This document shows, in pieces, positions 1 to 9,738 of a stretch of DNA of 64,000 nucleotides. Below the pieces are notes generated by a model. It saw only the letters and a list, made by a program, of their open reading frames with translations. It had not been told where the DNA came from and searched no databases. Numbering within the stretch: position 1 is the stretch's first letter; each line of letters opens with the position of its first letter. Position numbers and translations under genes: made by a program. Source of the stretch: Streptomyces sp. NBC_00193 (GTDB lineage Bacteria; Actinomycetota; Actinomycetes; Streptomycetales; Streptomycetaceae); the NCBI RefSeq assembly GCF_026342735.1, contig NZ_JAPEMM010000003.1, forward strand, positions 146,587-210,586, read 5' to 3'.

Positions 1-226
1 ACTCCAGGAACGCGGCGCTCTGGTCGACGCCGGTGCCGCGGTGGCCGCGCTCGCGCAGGGCGCGCAGGTTGGAGCCGGTGCCGCAGCCCAGGTCGAGTAC
101 GGTGCCCGCGTCGGGGAGCAGGGATGCGAGGAACTCCGTCTCGGCGTCGAGGTTGCGGAAGTCCTTCCGCATGATCTCGTAGTACTCACCGGGGAATTCG
201 AAGCTCGTGCCGGTCAAATCCGTCAT
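1..226 (-). CDS. SAM-dependent methyltransferase, N-terminal part (runs off the left edge)
   Basis: Reading leftwards, the first 75 codons give MTDLTGTSFEFPGEYYE followed by a class I methyltransferase motif I, VLDLGCGTGSNL, at about residues 46-57, then an acidic stretch GVDQS that would bind the SAM ribose. The rest lies outside the window, so the substrate is unknown. A GGAGG directly abuts the ATG at 226; that is too close for a normal Shine-Dalgarno, so the in-frame TTG nine bases on may be used instead. It is transcribed in the same direction as the AraC regulator just upstream (74 bp gap) and may be cotranscribed with it. Confidence 0.8.
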   Translation of the reverse strand, partial: MTDLTGTSFEFPGEYYEIMRKDFRNLDAETEFLASLLPDAGTVLDLGCGTGSNLRALRERGHRGTGVDQSAAFLE

Positions 227-299
227 CCTCCTCGGATGTCAGTGCGCGTCGGTCGTCGGTGCTCGGCGGTGCTCGTCGTTGCTCAGCGGCGGCGGTCCC

Positions 300-1253
300 C
301 TACGTGGACACGGCCTCGCGCATGGTCCGGTAGCCGCGCGGGGTGAGGCCGTACCGGTCGCGGAAGAGCCGGCTGAAGTGCGAGGCCTGGTAGAGGCCGG
401 ACCGTTCGCCGATGACCCCGACGGGCAGGTGCTCGAGCCGCGGGTCGCGCAGCTCCGACCGGCAGCGGGCGAGGCGCTCGTCCCGGATCCATCGGGCGGG
501 GCTGGTTCCCTGCTCCTGGAAGATCCGCTGGAGGTAGCGCAGCGAGACGTTGTGGTGCTCGGCGATCGCCTGCGGGGTGAGGTCGGGGTCGGAGAGCCGT
601 GCACGGATGTACGACTGGATGGCCAGCATGAGGTCGTGCCGGGCCACCTCGTCCTCGGCCGCGACATTGCGCAGCCGGTCCGCGAGGACGGCCGCGGTCA
701 GGCCCGCCACCGTGGCGCCGACCCGGTCGACGGCGGAGTGGATCTCGGTGCCGTGGTCGTGGAGTCCGGCGAGGAGCTGGGACAGCAGGGCGCCCGCGCC
801 CATCCGTCCGCACCAGCCGGTGGCGGTGAGCTTGGCGGTGTCGCCGGCCGACATGCCGAGGTGCCGGTGCGGCAGCTGGACCTCGACCAGGTGGAAGGGC
901 CGGGGCAGCACGAGGCGGTAAGGGCGGCTGGTGTCGCAGCAGATGATCTGCGGGCCGCTCGCCGAGCCGCGGCGGCCGTCCTGGTGGACGTGGATCTCGC
1001 CGGCCAGCGCCCGGAACACCCGAAGGGACTCGGAGGGGTCGGGGCGGATGTGGCGACCGGGGCGGACGGCCTCGTGGGCCTCCCCGGTGACGAGGGAGAT
1101 CGTGACGTCTCCGAACTCGCGGCGGACGGTGGTCCCGTACACGGACTCGCTGTGCGTACGGATGACCCGCGCCGTGCAGGTGGCGGGTGCGGCGAGCGCT
1201 GGACTGCGGTCCGGCACGAATGCGCTCGGCACGCGGAGGGGCAGCATGTCCAT
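300..1253 (-). CDS. AraC-family transcriptional regulator
   Basis: 317 aa. The N-terminal about 170 residues resemble the AraC-binding-like cupin domain; the C-terminal about 100 residues hold two helix-turn-helix units, the first around TPQAIAEHHNVSLRYLQRIF and the second around VIGERSGLYQASHFSRLF, ending in the usual GLTPRGYR. I placed the start at the ATG at 1253 because GAGGAG lies 4 bp upstream; the longer frame from 1316 would begin inside a butyrolactone-receptor-type box. That box and the divergent GAPDH gene suggest this is a cluster-situated activator under signal control. Its targets are inferred, most likely the aromatic-supply operons. Confidence 0.88.
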   Translation of the reverse strand: MDMLPLRVPSAFVPDRSPALAAPATCTARVIRTHSESVYGTTVRREFGDVTISLVTGEAHEAVRPGRHIRPDPSESLRVFRALAGEIHVHQDGRRGSASGPQIICCDTSRPYRLVLPRPFHLVEVQLPHRHLGMSAGDTAKLTATGWCGRMGAGALLSQLLAGLHDHGTEIHSAVDRVGATVAGLTAAVLADRLRNVAAEDEVARHDLMLAIQSYIRARLSDPDLTPQAIAEHHNVSLRYLQRIFQEQGTSPARWIRDERLARCRSELRDPRLEHLPVGVIGERSGLYQASHFSRLFRDRYGLTPRGYRTMREAVST

Positions 1254-1301
1254 CGTTCTCCTCGCTCCGGGAAGCGTCGTGTCATGACAAGCAGGCCCAT
1301 A

Positions 1302-1327
1302 GAAACATACCTTCATGCAGGTACTCG
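1302..1327. promoter_or_regulatory. Butyrolactone-receptor-type box 1 (ARE-like)
   Basis: AAACATACC, 8 bases, then GGTAC. The core CCTTCATGCAGG is the exact reverse complement of the core at 28394-28405 in front of the adenylate-forming operon. Box shape (ATACC-N8-GGTA) matches known ArpA/ScbR operators. It lies 49 bp upstream of the AraC start and in the shared region with the GAPDH gene. Confidence 0.65.
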
Positions 1328-1510
1328 CTCGCCATCAGATGTTCCAATCAACTGGGCCTCACCACGGGTTCCGTGCGCAAACAGGCCATGAACAGGCGCA
1401 TTTACGCAAGCCAACCCAGAAGTCAGCCGGTACAGTTGAGGACGAGGACTGGCCGGACAACGCGGCTTCACGTGCGGTCATGGATGTAGTTTCCGAACGA
1501 GGGGTATCAC

Positions 1511-2518
<1,008 letters not shown>

Positions 2519-2601
2519 CCGGCGCCCCGTAGACGGGCACCTTGGCCGACGGCGACCCCGTCGGCCCCGGCGCCCGTCCCGACCGGAGGATCCCGATTCC
2601 C

Positions 2602-3516
2602 GTGATCAAGACCCCCCATCACGAGGGTGAACAGGCCGTCCAGAAGCAGGCCGGCGAAGGCGGTCCCGGCTGGGGATCGCCCATGTTCGACGACGTGATC
2701 CAGCCCGGCTTCGACCAGTACCTGATGCGCCAGCGCATGCTCTTCCTGGGCGGCGCCGACGCGACGGGCGCCATGTGGTCCTCGCTGGTCACGGGCGACC
2801 CCGGCTTCGCCCTGCCCACGAGCCGGCGCACGATCACGCTGTCCTCCCTGCCCGTGCCGGGCGATCCGCTCGCCGAGGCCTTCGCCGAGACGGCCGACAT
2901 CGGGCTGCTCGCCCTCGAACCGCACACGACGACCCGGATCCGGATCAACGGCGTGGCGCGGCGCGAAGGGGACTCCCTCCACATCCGCACCGAGCAGGTC
3001 CTGGGCAACTGCCCCAAGTACCTCCAGGTACGGGTCCCCGTCGCGGACGGTCCCGCGTCGGCGACCCGGGAGACCCGGGACGGCGACGCGCTGACGCCCG
3101 AACAGGAGAAGTGGATCCGCGGCGCGGACACCTTCTTCATCGCCAGTCAGGCCGACGGCTACGGCGCGGACTCCTCGCACCGGGGCGGCGACCCCGGTTT
3201 CGTCACGGTGGCGGGACCGCGCAGGCTCGTATGGCCCGACTACTTCGGCAATTCCTTCTACATGACCTTGGGCAATCTGCAGCTCAACGAGAACTGCGGA
3301 CTGCTCTTCCTGGACTGGGAGTCCGGCCACACCCTGCAACTGACGGGCAAGGCTCGGATCAACTGGGCCGAGGGGGACCGGGCCGACGTGCCCGGAGCCC
3401 TGCGGATGTGCGAGTTCGACATCGAACGCGTGGTGCAGATCGACGGGGCGACCCGGCTGCGCTGGGCGTTCGGCGGTCCCTCGCCCTACAACCCGCCGGC
3501 ACCGGCGCGGGGCTGA
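2602..3516 (+). CDS. Pyridoxamine 5'-phosphate oxidase-family FMN-binding protein
   Basis: About 304 aa from the GTG at 2602, which has GGAGGA 11 bp upstream; an in-frame TTG at 2542 is less likely. The central part FFIASQADGYGADSSHRGGD and the later DYFGNSFYMTLGNL / LLFLDWESGHTLQLTGKA segments are the split-barrel FMN-binding signature of the large (about 300 aa) members of this family, which are usually not true PNPOx enzymes. It follows gap by 83 bp on the same strand and precedes the aminotransferase, so the three may be one transcript. The substrate is unknown; a redox step on the aromatic product is possible. Confidence 0.8.
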   Translation: MIKTPHHEGEQAVQKQAGEGGPGWGSPMFDDVIQPGFDQYLMRQRMLFLGGADATGAMWSSLVTGDPGFALPTSRRTITLSSLPVPGDPLAEAFAETADIGLLALEPHTTTRIRINGVARREGDSLHIRTEQVLGNCPKYLQVRVPVADGPASATRETRDGDALTPEQEKWIRGADTFFIASQADGYGADSSHRGGDPGFVTVAGPRRLVWPDYFGNSFYMTLGNLQLNENCGLLFLDWESGHTLQLTGKARINWAEGDRADVPGALRMCEFDIERVVQIDGATRLRWAFGGPSPYNPPAPARG

Positions 3517-3704
3517 ACCCCCTCAGCCCCCGCGCCGTCCCCCTCCCCCGGCCCCCTGGTCACCGTCCGGCCGTGCCGCCTCCCCCGTCGGCGCGGCCGG
3601 ACGGTGTTGTACCCCCGGCCCGGCACGCCGCCCATCCGCCCGAGGACCACCCGCCCGAGGACCACCCCACCCGAGGACTCTCCCGTTTAAGGACTGACTG
3701 CGCC

Positions 3705-4802
3705 ATGCCCACCACGGACACCACGCCCGCCACGCCCGGTCCCGTCCTGCCCCGGCTGCGCGCCGACGTCTCGACGGTCCCCGCCTACGTGCCGGGCCGC
3801 GCGGCCCGCGACGAGTTCGTCGACAAGCTCTCCTCGAACGAGAACCCGTACCCGCCGCTCCCGTCGGTGATCGCCGCGGTCGAGACCTGGCTGGGCCGCC
3901 TCAACCGCTACCCCGACCCCACCGCGGCCGAGCTCGTCGCGGAACTCTCCGGACGCCTCGACGTGCCCGCCGACCACCTGGTGCTGGGCACCGGCTCGGT
4001 CGGCATCACCCAGCACCTGGTCGCCGCCGCCGCGGGCCCGGGCGACGAGGTCGTCTTCGCCTGGCGCTCGTTCGAGGCGTACCCGCTGCTGACCTGGGCC
4101 GCCGGGGCGACCTCCGTCCAGGTCCCGCTGCGCGACGAGACCCACGACCTGGACGCCCTGGCCGACGCGGTCACCGACCGCACCCGCCTGGTCTTCGTCT
4201 GCAATCCGAACAACCCGACCGGCACCGCCGTGCGCCGCGCCGAGCTGGAACGCTTCCTGGACCGGGTGCCCTCCGACGTCCTCGTCGTCATCGACGAGGC
4301 CTACCGCGAGTTCGTCGACGCCTCCGAAGACATCCCGGACGGCATCGACCTCTACCGGGACCGCCCCAACGTGGCGGTGCTGCGCACCTTCTCCAAGGCC
4401 TACGGACTGGCCGCGCTCCGCGTCGGCTACGCGGTGGCCCATCCGCACGTGACGGCGGCCCTGCGCTCCTGCTCCGTACCGCTCGGCGTGAGCGGCCCCG
4501 CCCAGGCCGCCGCCCTGGCCTCCCTGCGGGCCACCGAGGAACTCCGCGAGCGGGTGGCCGACCTGGTGGCGGAACGCGACCGCGTCAGCGCCGGCCTGCG
4601 CGCGGAGGGGTACGAAGTCCCCACCAGCCACGCCAACTTCGTCTGGCTGCGCCTGGGCTCGCGCACCTCGTACTTCGCGGACGCCTGCGAGGCGGCCGGC
4701 CTGATGGTCCGCCCCTTCGGCGACGAGGGCGTCCGCATCACGATCGGCTCCCCGGACGCGAACGACCGCCTCCTGAAAACGGCGTCCCACTGGAACCACT
4801 GA
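3705..4802 (+). CDS. Class I/II PLP aminotransferase, HisC/aromatic type
   Basis: 365 aa. Motifs of the HisC-like subgroup: KLSSNENPYPP near the start, NPNNPTGT near residue 168, VVIDEAYREFVD, and the PLP lysine (about residue 231) in FSKAYGLAALRVGYA. ATG at 3705 follows TAAGGA at 11 bp. Streptomyces HisC paralogues of this length that are not in a his operon are usually aromatic-amino-acid aminotransferases. With prephenate dehydrogenase and chorismate mutase in the same locus, the likely reaction is 4-hydroxyphenylpyruvate to tyrosine or the reverse. The family assignment is secure, the substrate is inferred. Confidence 0.9.
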   Translation: MPTTDTTPATPGPVLPRLRADVSTVPAYVPGRAARDEFVDKLSSNENPYPPLPSVIAAVETWLGRLNRYPDPTAAELVAELSGRLDVPADHLVLGTGSVGITQHLVAAAAGPGDEVVFAWRSFEAYPLLTWAAGATSVQVPLRDETHDLDALADAVTDRTRLVFVCNPNNPTGTAVRRAELERFLDRVPSDVLVVIDEAYREFVDASEDIPDGIDLYRDRPNVAVLRTFSKAYGLAALRVGYAVAHPHVTAALRSCSVPLGVSGPAQAAALASLRATEELRERVADLVAERDRVSAGLRAEGYEVPTSHANFVWLRLGSRTSYFADACEAAGLMVRPFGDEGVRITIGSPDANDRLLKTASHWNH

Positions 4803-4907
4803 GCCCCGGCCCGACGAGGACCGCTCCGCGGTGGATCGCCGTCGTGCGGAAGCGGGCGATGACGCCCTCGCCCATGTCCGTGGAGACCGGCACCGCCGTG
4901 CCGGTGG

Positions 4908-5576
4908 TCAGAGGCTGCGGGCGGTGATGTCGCCGTAGGCGGTGGTCGCGTGGATGTCGAGGCCGGCGGCGGCGCCGTCGGTGGTGCGCAGGGCGTTGTG
5001 GATCCGGCCGTGGGCGGCGCCGGCATCGAGGGTGGCGCTGACGCCGCGGGCGGCGCCGACCGAGATCTCGCCGTACTCGGTGCGCAGTTCGACCGTGCCG
5101 CGCAGGGCCTCGGCGATGCGCAGGTCGCCCTTCTGGGTGCTGATCCGGGCCGGGCCGCCCAGGCGGCCGACCGCGACGTCGCCGGCCGCGAGGGTCAGGT
5201 GGGTGCTCGCGGCCTCGTCGAGCTTGACCGAGCCGCGGGCGCCCTCGAAGACGACGTCGCCGAGGCGTCCGACGCCCCGCAGGTCGGCGTCGGCCGCCTT
5301 CGCCTCGACGCGGGATCCGGCGGGCAGCTGGACGGTCACCTCGATGGAACCGGAGGCGCCCAGCAGCTGGTTCTTCGCCGGGGCCGCGATCCGCAGGACC
5401 CCGTCGGCGTACTCGACCGAGGTCTGCTCGGCCGCCTTCACGTCACGGCCCTTCGAGGCGTCGGCGGGCCGGACCTCGACCGCGGTGTCGGTGCGGTCCG
5501 CGGCGATGAAGCGGATGCTGCCGGCGGGGATGTCCAGCACGGCGGAGATCGGGGTGGCGGTGGCGAACTTCTGCAT
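4908..5576 (-). CDS. DUF4097-family beta-strand-repeat protein
   Basis: 222 aa, built of alternating short beta strands of the putative-adhesin (DUF4097) type: SIEVTVQLPAGSRVEAKAADADL, then repeated GDV/GDL/GEI turns. No signal peptide or membrane segment is visible, so it is probably cytoplasmic like most short streptomycete members. ATG at 5576 has AGGAGAG 5 bp upstream. It stands alone, convergent with the aminotransferase and 183 bp from the WYL regulator. Function unknown; I see no link with the aromatic pathway. Confidence 0.78.
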   Translation of the reverse strand: MQKFATATPISAVLDIPAGSIRFIAADRTDTAVEVRPADASKGRDVKAAEQTSVEYADGVLRIAAPAKNQLLGASGSIEVTVQLPAGSRVEAKAADADLRGVGRLGDVVFEGARGSVKLDEAASTHLTLAAGDVAVGRLGGPARISTQKGDLRIAEALRGTVELRTEYGEISVGAARGVSATLDAGAAHGRIHNALRTTDGAAAGLDIHATTAYGDITARSL

Positions 5577-5759
5577 GACTCTCTCCTGCGACTCGTTGTT
5601 TCCGATGAACGAAAAGCTACGTTGCTTTCCATATCTCGACAAGCAACTCATCGCGAGGAAACTAAATCACCGCAGGCCAGTGCCATCAAATCGTTGCGAA
5701 GGCTTGGAATTGAATGCAACGACAGAAGCCCAAACGTTGCAATGAACTGGAAGTGAAAG

Positions 5760-6698
5760 CTACACGCCCGCACGGGTCAGCCGCGCCGCCAGTGCGCGGA
5801 CGTGGTCGCGGAGTTCCGCGGGCTCCAGGACCTGGAAGTCGATGCCCTTGAGGGCGATGTACAGGGCGATCTGGTCCAGGGAGCCGCCTCCGGCGTGGAA
5901 CAGGCACGACTGCTCGTCGAGCTTCTCCAGTCGCCCGGCGGTGGGCGAGGTGTGTTCGGCGACCACCTCGATCGGGGCGTGGAAGAGGATCTTCGCCTGG
6001 AACCGGTAGGGCGCCGAGGACAGCGCGTGGGACATGTAGGCGCTCAGGTCCTGCGCCGGCGCCGGCCGTGGCGCGAAGCGCGGGCCGGGCTGGGGCGGGG
6101 CGTCGAAGCGGTCCACGCGGAAGGTGCGCCAGTCGTCCCGGTCCAGGTCGAAGGCGAGCAGGTACCAGCGGCGGCCGGTGTGCACCAGCCGGTACGGCTC
6201 CACGCGCCGGGTCTTCTTCTGGTAGCCGAAGCGGATCCCCTCGTGGCCGCGGCAGGCGGCGGCCAGGGCCGCCAGCAGGCTCGCCTCCACCGCGGGTCCC
6301 GCCCCGGCCAGCGGGAGGATCGCGGACTGCACCGCGCTCACCCGGTGGCGCAGCCGGGACGGCAGGACCTGTTCGAGTTTGGCCAGGGCGCGCAGCGAGG
6401 TCTCCTCCATCCCCGAGACCGACCCGGTGGCGGCGGCGCGCAGGCCGAGGGCGACGGCCACCGCTTCCTCGTCGTCCAGCAGCAGCGGCGGAAGGGCGGC
6501 GCCGACCCCGAGCCGGTAGCCGCCCGCCGTGCCGGTGACCGACTCCACCGGGTAGCCCAGGCCCCGGAGCCGGTCGACGTCCCGCCGGACCGTCCGCGTG
6601 GTCACGCCGAGCCGGCCGGCCAGCTCCGGCCCGGGCCAGTCGGGCCGGGACTGCAACAGGGACAGCAGGCGCAGCAGTCGCGCCGAGGTCTCCAGCAT
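5760..6698 (-). CDS. HTH/WYL-domain transcriptional regulator (YafY type)
   Basis: 312 aa. DeoR-like winged helix at the N-terminus (LAGRLGVTTRTVRRDVDRL, residues about 28-46), a WYL domain in the middle (GIRFGYQKKTRRVEPYRLV then RRWYLLAFDLDRDDWRTFRVDR) and a WCX-like C-terminal domain. Such proteins are usually local repressors sensing small ligands or nucleic acid. It is divergent from the NAD(P)-binding gene at 6823, with 124 bp between them, the common arrangement of a WYL regulator and its target. Confidence 0.9.
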   Translation of the reverse strand: MLETSARLLRLLSLLQSRPDWPGPELAGRLGVTTRTVRRDVDRLRGLGYPVESVTGTAGGYRLGVGAALPPLLLDDEEAVAVALGLRAAATGSVSGMEETSLRALAKLEQVLPSRLRHRVSAVQSAILPLAGAGPAVEASLLAALAAACRGHEGIRFGYQKKTRRVEPYRLVHTGRRWYLLAFDLDRDDWRTFRVDRFDAPPQPGPRFAPRPAPAQDLSAYMSHALSSAPYRFQAKILFHAPIEVVAEHTSPTAGRLEKLDEQSCLFHAGGGSLDQIALYIALKGIDFQVLEPAELRDHVRALAARLTRAGV

Positions 6699-6822
6699 GC
6701 GCGGTGAACTCCTCGATGATCGCCTTTGGTTGAGGACCGGAGCTGTCCTCAGGGGCTCCTAGTGTCTGTCGTGCCGCCCCGAACGGGCCACGGCAGAACC
6801 GCGAAAGCCAAGGGAGACGCTC

Positions 6823-7656
6823 ATGATCCTCGTCACCGGAGCCACCGGGAACGTCGGCCGCCACGTGCTGGACCTGCTGATCGAGGACGGCCACGACGTC
6901 CGGGCCCTGACCCGCGATCCGCAGCGCTCGGTGTGGCCGGCCGAGGCCGACGTCGTCGCCGGAGACCTCTCCGACGCCGTGTCACTGGAGGCGGCGCTGG
7001 CCGGGGTCGGCACGGTGTTCCTGTTCGCGGCGCCGGGCAGCGGACCGGGCTTCGTCGCCGCCGCGGAGCGGGCCGGGGTGCGCAAGGTGGTGCTGCTGTC
7101 CTCCGGCGCGGTCGACGACGCCGCCGAGGTCCAGGACGGGCCGATCGCCGCCTACCACGCGGAGGTCGAGCAGGCCCTGCGCGCTTCCGGCCTGGAGTGG
7201 ACGTTCCTGCGTCCGGACGCGTTCGCCGCCAACACCCTGATGTGGGCCGGGCAGACCCGGTCCGGCGACGTGGTGCGCGGCGCCTACGCCGGGGCGGCCT
7301 CCGCGCCGGTGCACGAAGCCGACATCGCCGCCGTCGCCGCCCTGGCCCTGACCCGGGACGGGCACGGGGGCCGCGTCTACGAGCTGACCGGGCCCGAGTC
7401 GCTGACCCACGCCGACCAGGCCCGGATCCTCGGCGAGGCGATCGGCCGGCCGATCGAGTACGCCGAGCTGCCCGTCGAGGCGGTGCGCCGGGCGATGAGC
7501 GCCCACGTCCCGGGACCGGTCCTCGACGGCATCCTCAAGGTCTGGTCGGAGGCGGTCGGCCGCACCGCGCCGACCACCACCGACATCGAGAAGGTCACCG
7601 GCCGCCCGGCCCGCAGCTACCGCGACTGGGTCCTCGACCACGCGGCGGCCTTCTGA
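6823..7656 (+). CDS. NmrA-like NAD(P)H-binding protein (atypical SDR)
   Basis: 277 aa. Glycine motif TGATGNVGRHV at residues 5-15 and the NmrA/QOR2-like sequence order (VVLLSSGAVDD, WTFLRPDAFAANTLMW, VYELTGPESLTHADQ). AGGGAGA lies 5 bp before the ATG. Members reduce quinones or act as NAD(P)-sensing regulators. It is divergent from the WYL regulator, its probable controller. The C-terminal codons and the stop lie in the first copy of an 18-bp tandem repeat. Confidence 0.88.
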   Translation: MILVTGATGNVGRHVLDLLIEDGHDVRALTRDPQRSVWPAEADVVAGDLSDAVSLEAALAGVGTVFLFAAPGSGPGFVAAAERAGVRKVVLLSSGAVDDAAEVQDGPIAAYHAEVEQALRASGLEWTFLRPDAFAANTLMWAGQTRSGDVVRGAYAGAASAPVHEADIAAVAALALTRDGHGGRVYELTGPESLTHADQARILGEAIGRPIEYAELPVEAVRRAMSAHVPGPVLDGILKVWSEAVGRTAPTTTDIEKVTGRPARSYRDWVLDHAAAF

Positions 7657-7695
7657 ACCGCGGCGGCCTTCCGAACCGCGGCGGCCTTCCGAACC
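7642..7695 (+). repeat. Three tandem 18-bp repeats crossing a stop codon
   Basis: Unit GCGGCGGCCTTCYGAACC at 7642, 7660 and 7678. The first copy contains the TGA stop of the NmrA-like gene; in copies 2 and 3 the same codon is CGA, so reading would continue in frame (AAAFRTAAAFRTEEK). Confidence 0.8.
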
Positions 7696-7847
7696 GAAGA
7701 AAAAGATCTTTCCCGGGGACCGATGAGTTTCCCGGTGGCCCGCAGTCCTAGATCATGGAAGGCGCGCCGCAGCAGCCACGGAAGTGGCCGCGGGGGCGCG
7801 CCGGACGGACCTGCCTAGAGCCAGCCACGAGATATCGAGGACCCACG

Positions 7848-8420
7848 ATGCGCACCCTGATCAGCTCCGCCTTCATCTCCCTCGACGGGGTCGTGGAGGC
7901 CCCCGGCGGCGAGCCCGGGTACCGGAACTCGGGCTGGACCTTCAAGGACGTCGAGTTCCTGCCCGAGGCGTTCGAGATCAAGGGCCGGGAGCAGAAGGAG
8001 GCCTCGGCGATGCTGCTGGGCCGCACGAGCTACGAGGCGTTCAGCCCGGTGTGGCCCGCCATGGAGGACTTCGCCGACTACAAGGTGATGCCGAAGTACG
8101 TCGTCTCCACCACCCTCACCGAGGACGACCTGGTGTCGGACTGGGGCGACACGACGATCCTGCGCTCGCTCGACGAGGTCGCCGCCCTGAAGGAGACCGA
8201 GGGCGGCCCGATCATCGTCCACGGCAGCGCCGCCCTGAACCGGGCGCTCTCCGACGCCGGCCTGATCGACCGTTACCACCTGCTCGTCTTCCCGCTGCTG
8301 CTCGGCGCGGGCAAGCGGCTCTTCAGCGCCACGGACAAGGACGCGCAGAAGCTGAAGCTCGTCGAGCACGAGGCCTACGCCAACGGCCTGCAGAAGAACG
8401 TCTTCGACGTCGTCCGCTGA
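7848..8420 (+). CDS. Dihydrofolate reductase-family protein (RibD C-terminal type)
   Basis: 190 aa. Starts RTLISSAFISLDGVVEAPGG, with the later ASAMLLGRTSYEAF, PKYVVSTTL, PIIVHGSAALNRAL and DRYHLLVFPLLLGAGKRLF blocks of the RibD C-terminal/DHFR-like reductase family (yyaP type). GAGGA precedes the ATG at 7848 by 7 bp; the frame upstream is non-coding. Family members use NADPH but their substrates are rarely known. Convergent with aroA. Confidence 0.88.
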   Translation: MRTLISSAFISLDGVVEAPGGEPGYRNSGWTFKDVEFLPEAFEIKGREQKEASAMLLGRTSYEAFSPVWPAMEDFADYKVMPKYVVSTTLTEDDLVSDWGDTTILRSLDEVAALKETEGGPIIVHGSAALNRALSDAGLIDRYHLLVFPLLLGAGKRLFSATDKDAQKLKLVEHEAYANGLQKNVFDVVR

Positions 8421-8454
8421 CCGCGGCGCGGGCCCCGGGGGGCGTCCTTGCCCC

Positions 8455-9738
8455 TCAGCCGAACAGCCGGCGCAGCTCCTCGTGGAAGCCGGGGAAGGTC
8501 TTGGCCACGCAGGCCGGATCGTCGAGGGTGATGCCGGCGGCGCGCAGGCCCAGTACCGAGAAGGACATCGCGATGCGGTGGTCCCGGTGGCAGTCGACCG
8601 TCGCCGGGACGGGGGCGCCCGGGTGGACGGTGATGCGGTCCGGGCCCTCCTCGACCTCGATGCCCAGCGCGCGGAGGTTCCCCGCGACGGCGGCGATGCG
8701 GTCGGACTCCTTCAGCCGGGCGTGCGCGATGCCCGTGATGGTGATGGGGGCGTCCGCGAGCGGGGCGATCGCGGCCATGGTCATGAAGGTGTCCGAGATA
8801 TCGCCCATGTCGACGCTGAATCCGCCGCGCAGCGCTCCGGTGCCCGTGACCTCGGTCCAGTCCGCGGTCCTGGTGACCCGGGCCCCGGCGCGCCGCAGCA
8901 CCTCCACGAACGCGGTGTCGCCCTGCAGGCTGCCGGAGCCCAGGGCCCGGACCCGTACGGTGCGCCCGGTGACGGCCGCCGCCGCGAAGAAGTACGAGGC
9001 GGTCGAGGCGTCCGGCTCGATGTCGAGGTCGGTGGGCCGGTAGCCGCCCGGGTGGACCGTGATCGTGCTGCCCTCCTCCTCGACCCGGGCGCCGAAGTGC
9101 CGCATCAGGGACAGGGTCATGTCCACGTACGGACGGCTGACCAGCCGCGGCACGTCCACCGTGAGCGGTCCGCCCATCAGCGGCGCGGCCATCAGCAGCC
9201 CGGACAGGTACTGGCTGCTGAGCCCGGAATCCAGCTCGATGCGGCCGCCCGCCAGCCCCCGCGCGGTGAGGGTGAAGGGCAGGCCCGTACCGCGCACCTT
9301 CGTCCCGAGCCTGGTGAGCGCCTCCAGCAGCGGGCGCAGCGGGCGCGCCCGCAACTGGTCGGAGCCGTCGAAGGCGATCTCCCCGAGCCCGGTGGCCGCG
9401 AACGGCGGCAGGAAGCGCGCCGCGGTGCCGGCGTCGGCGCACCAGACCCGGCCGGGGCCGACCGGTCCGGTGCCGCGTCCGGTGACCTCCCAGACCTCGC
9501 CGGAGCCGTCGCCGTAGCCCGAGCCGTCGCCGTAGCCGTAGCCGCTGTCGCCGATGTCGCGGACCCCGCTGCCCAGGTCCGTCAGTGCGGCCCGGAAGGC
9601 GAGGGTGTCGTCGCTGACCAGGGGCGCGCCGAGGCGGCTGCGGCCGGGGGCGGCCGCCGCGAGGAGCAGCGCCCGGTTGGTGATGCTCTTGGAGCCGGGT
9701 ATCCGCGCTTCCAGTACGGGAGTTGTCACGCCGCTCAT
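8455..9738 (-). CDS. aroA: 3-phosphoshikimate 1-carboxyvinyltransferase (EPSP synthase)
   Basis: 427 aa. Joins shikimate 3-phosphate and PEP to EPSP, the sixth shikimate step. Motifs: PGSKSITNRALLLAAA (residues 14-29), ADAGTAARFLPPF, SSQYLSGLLMAAPL, LKESDRIA and CHRDHRIAMSFSVLGL. It carries a glycine/tyrosine/aspartate-rich insertion (GYGYGDGSGYGDGSG, about residues 67-81) not expected in the family. The start ATG overlaps the transketolase stop (ATGA), so it is the last gene of the tightly coupled aromatic operon. Confidence 0.95.
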   Translation of the reverse strand: MSGVTTPVLEARIPGSKSITNRALLLAAAAPGRSRLGAPLVSDDTLAFRAALTDLGSGVRDIGDSGYGYGDGSGYGDGSGEVWEVTGRGTGPVGPGRVWCADAGTAARFLPPFAATGLGEIAFDGSDQLRARPLRPLLEALTRLGTKVRGTGLPFTLTARGLAGGRIELDSGLSSQYLSGLLMAAPLMGGPLTVDVPRLVSRPYVDMTLSLMRHFGARVEEEGSTITVHPGGYRPTDLDIEPDASTASYFFAAAAVTGRTVRVRALGSGSLQGDTAFVEVLRRAGARVTRTADWTEVTGTGALRGGFSVDMGDISDTFMTMAAIAPLADAPITITGIAHARLKESDRIAAVAGNLRALGIEVEEGPDRITVHPGAPVPATVDCHRDHRIAMSFSVLGLRAAGITLDDPACVAKTFPGFHEELRRLFG

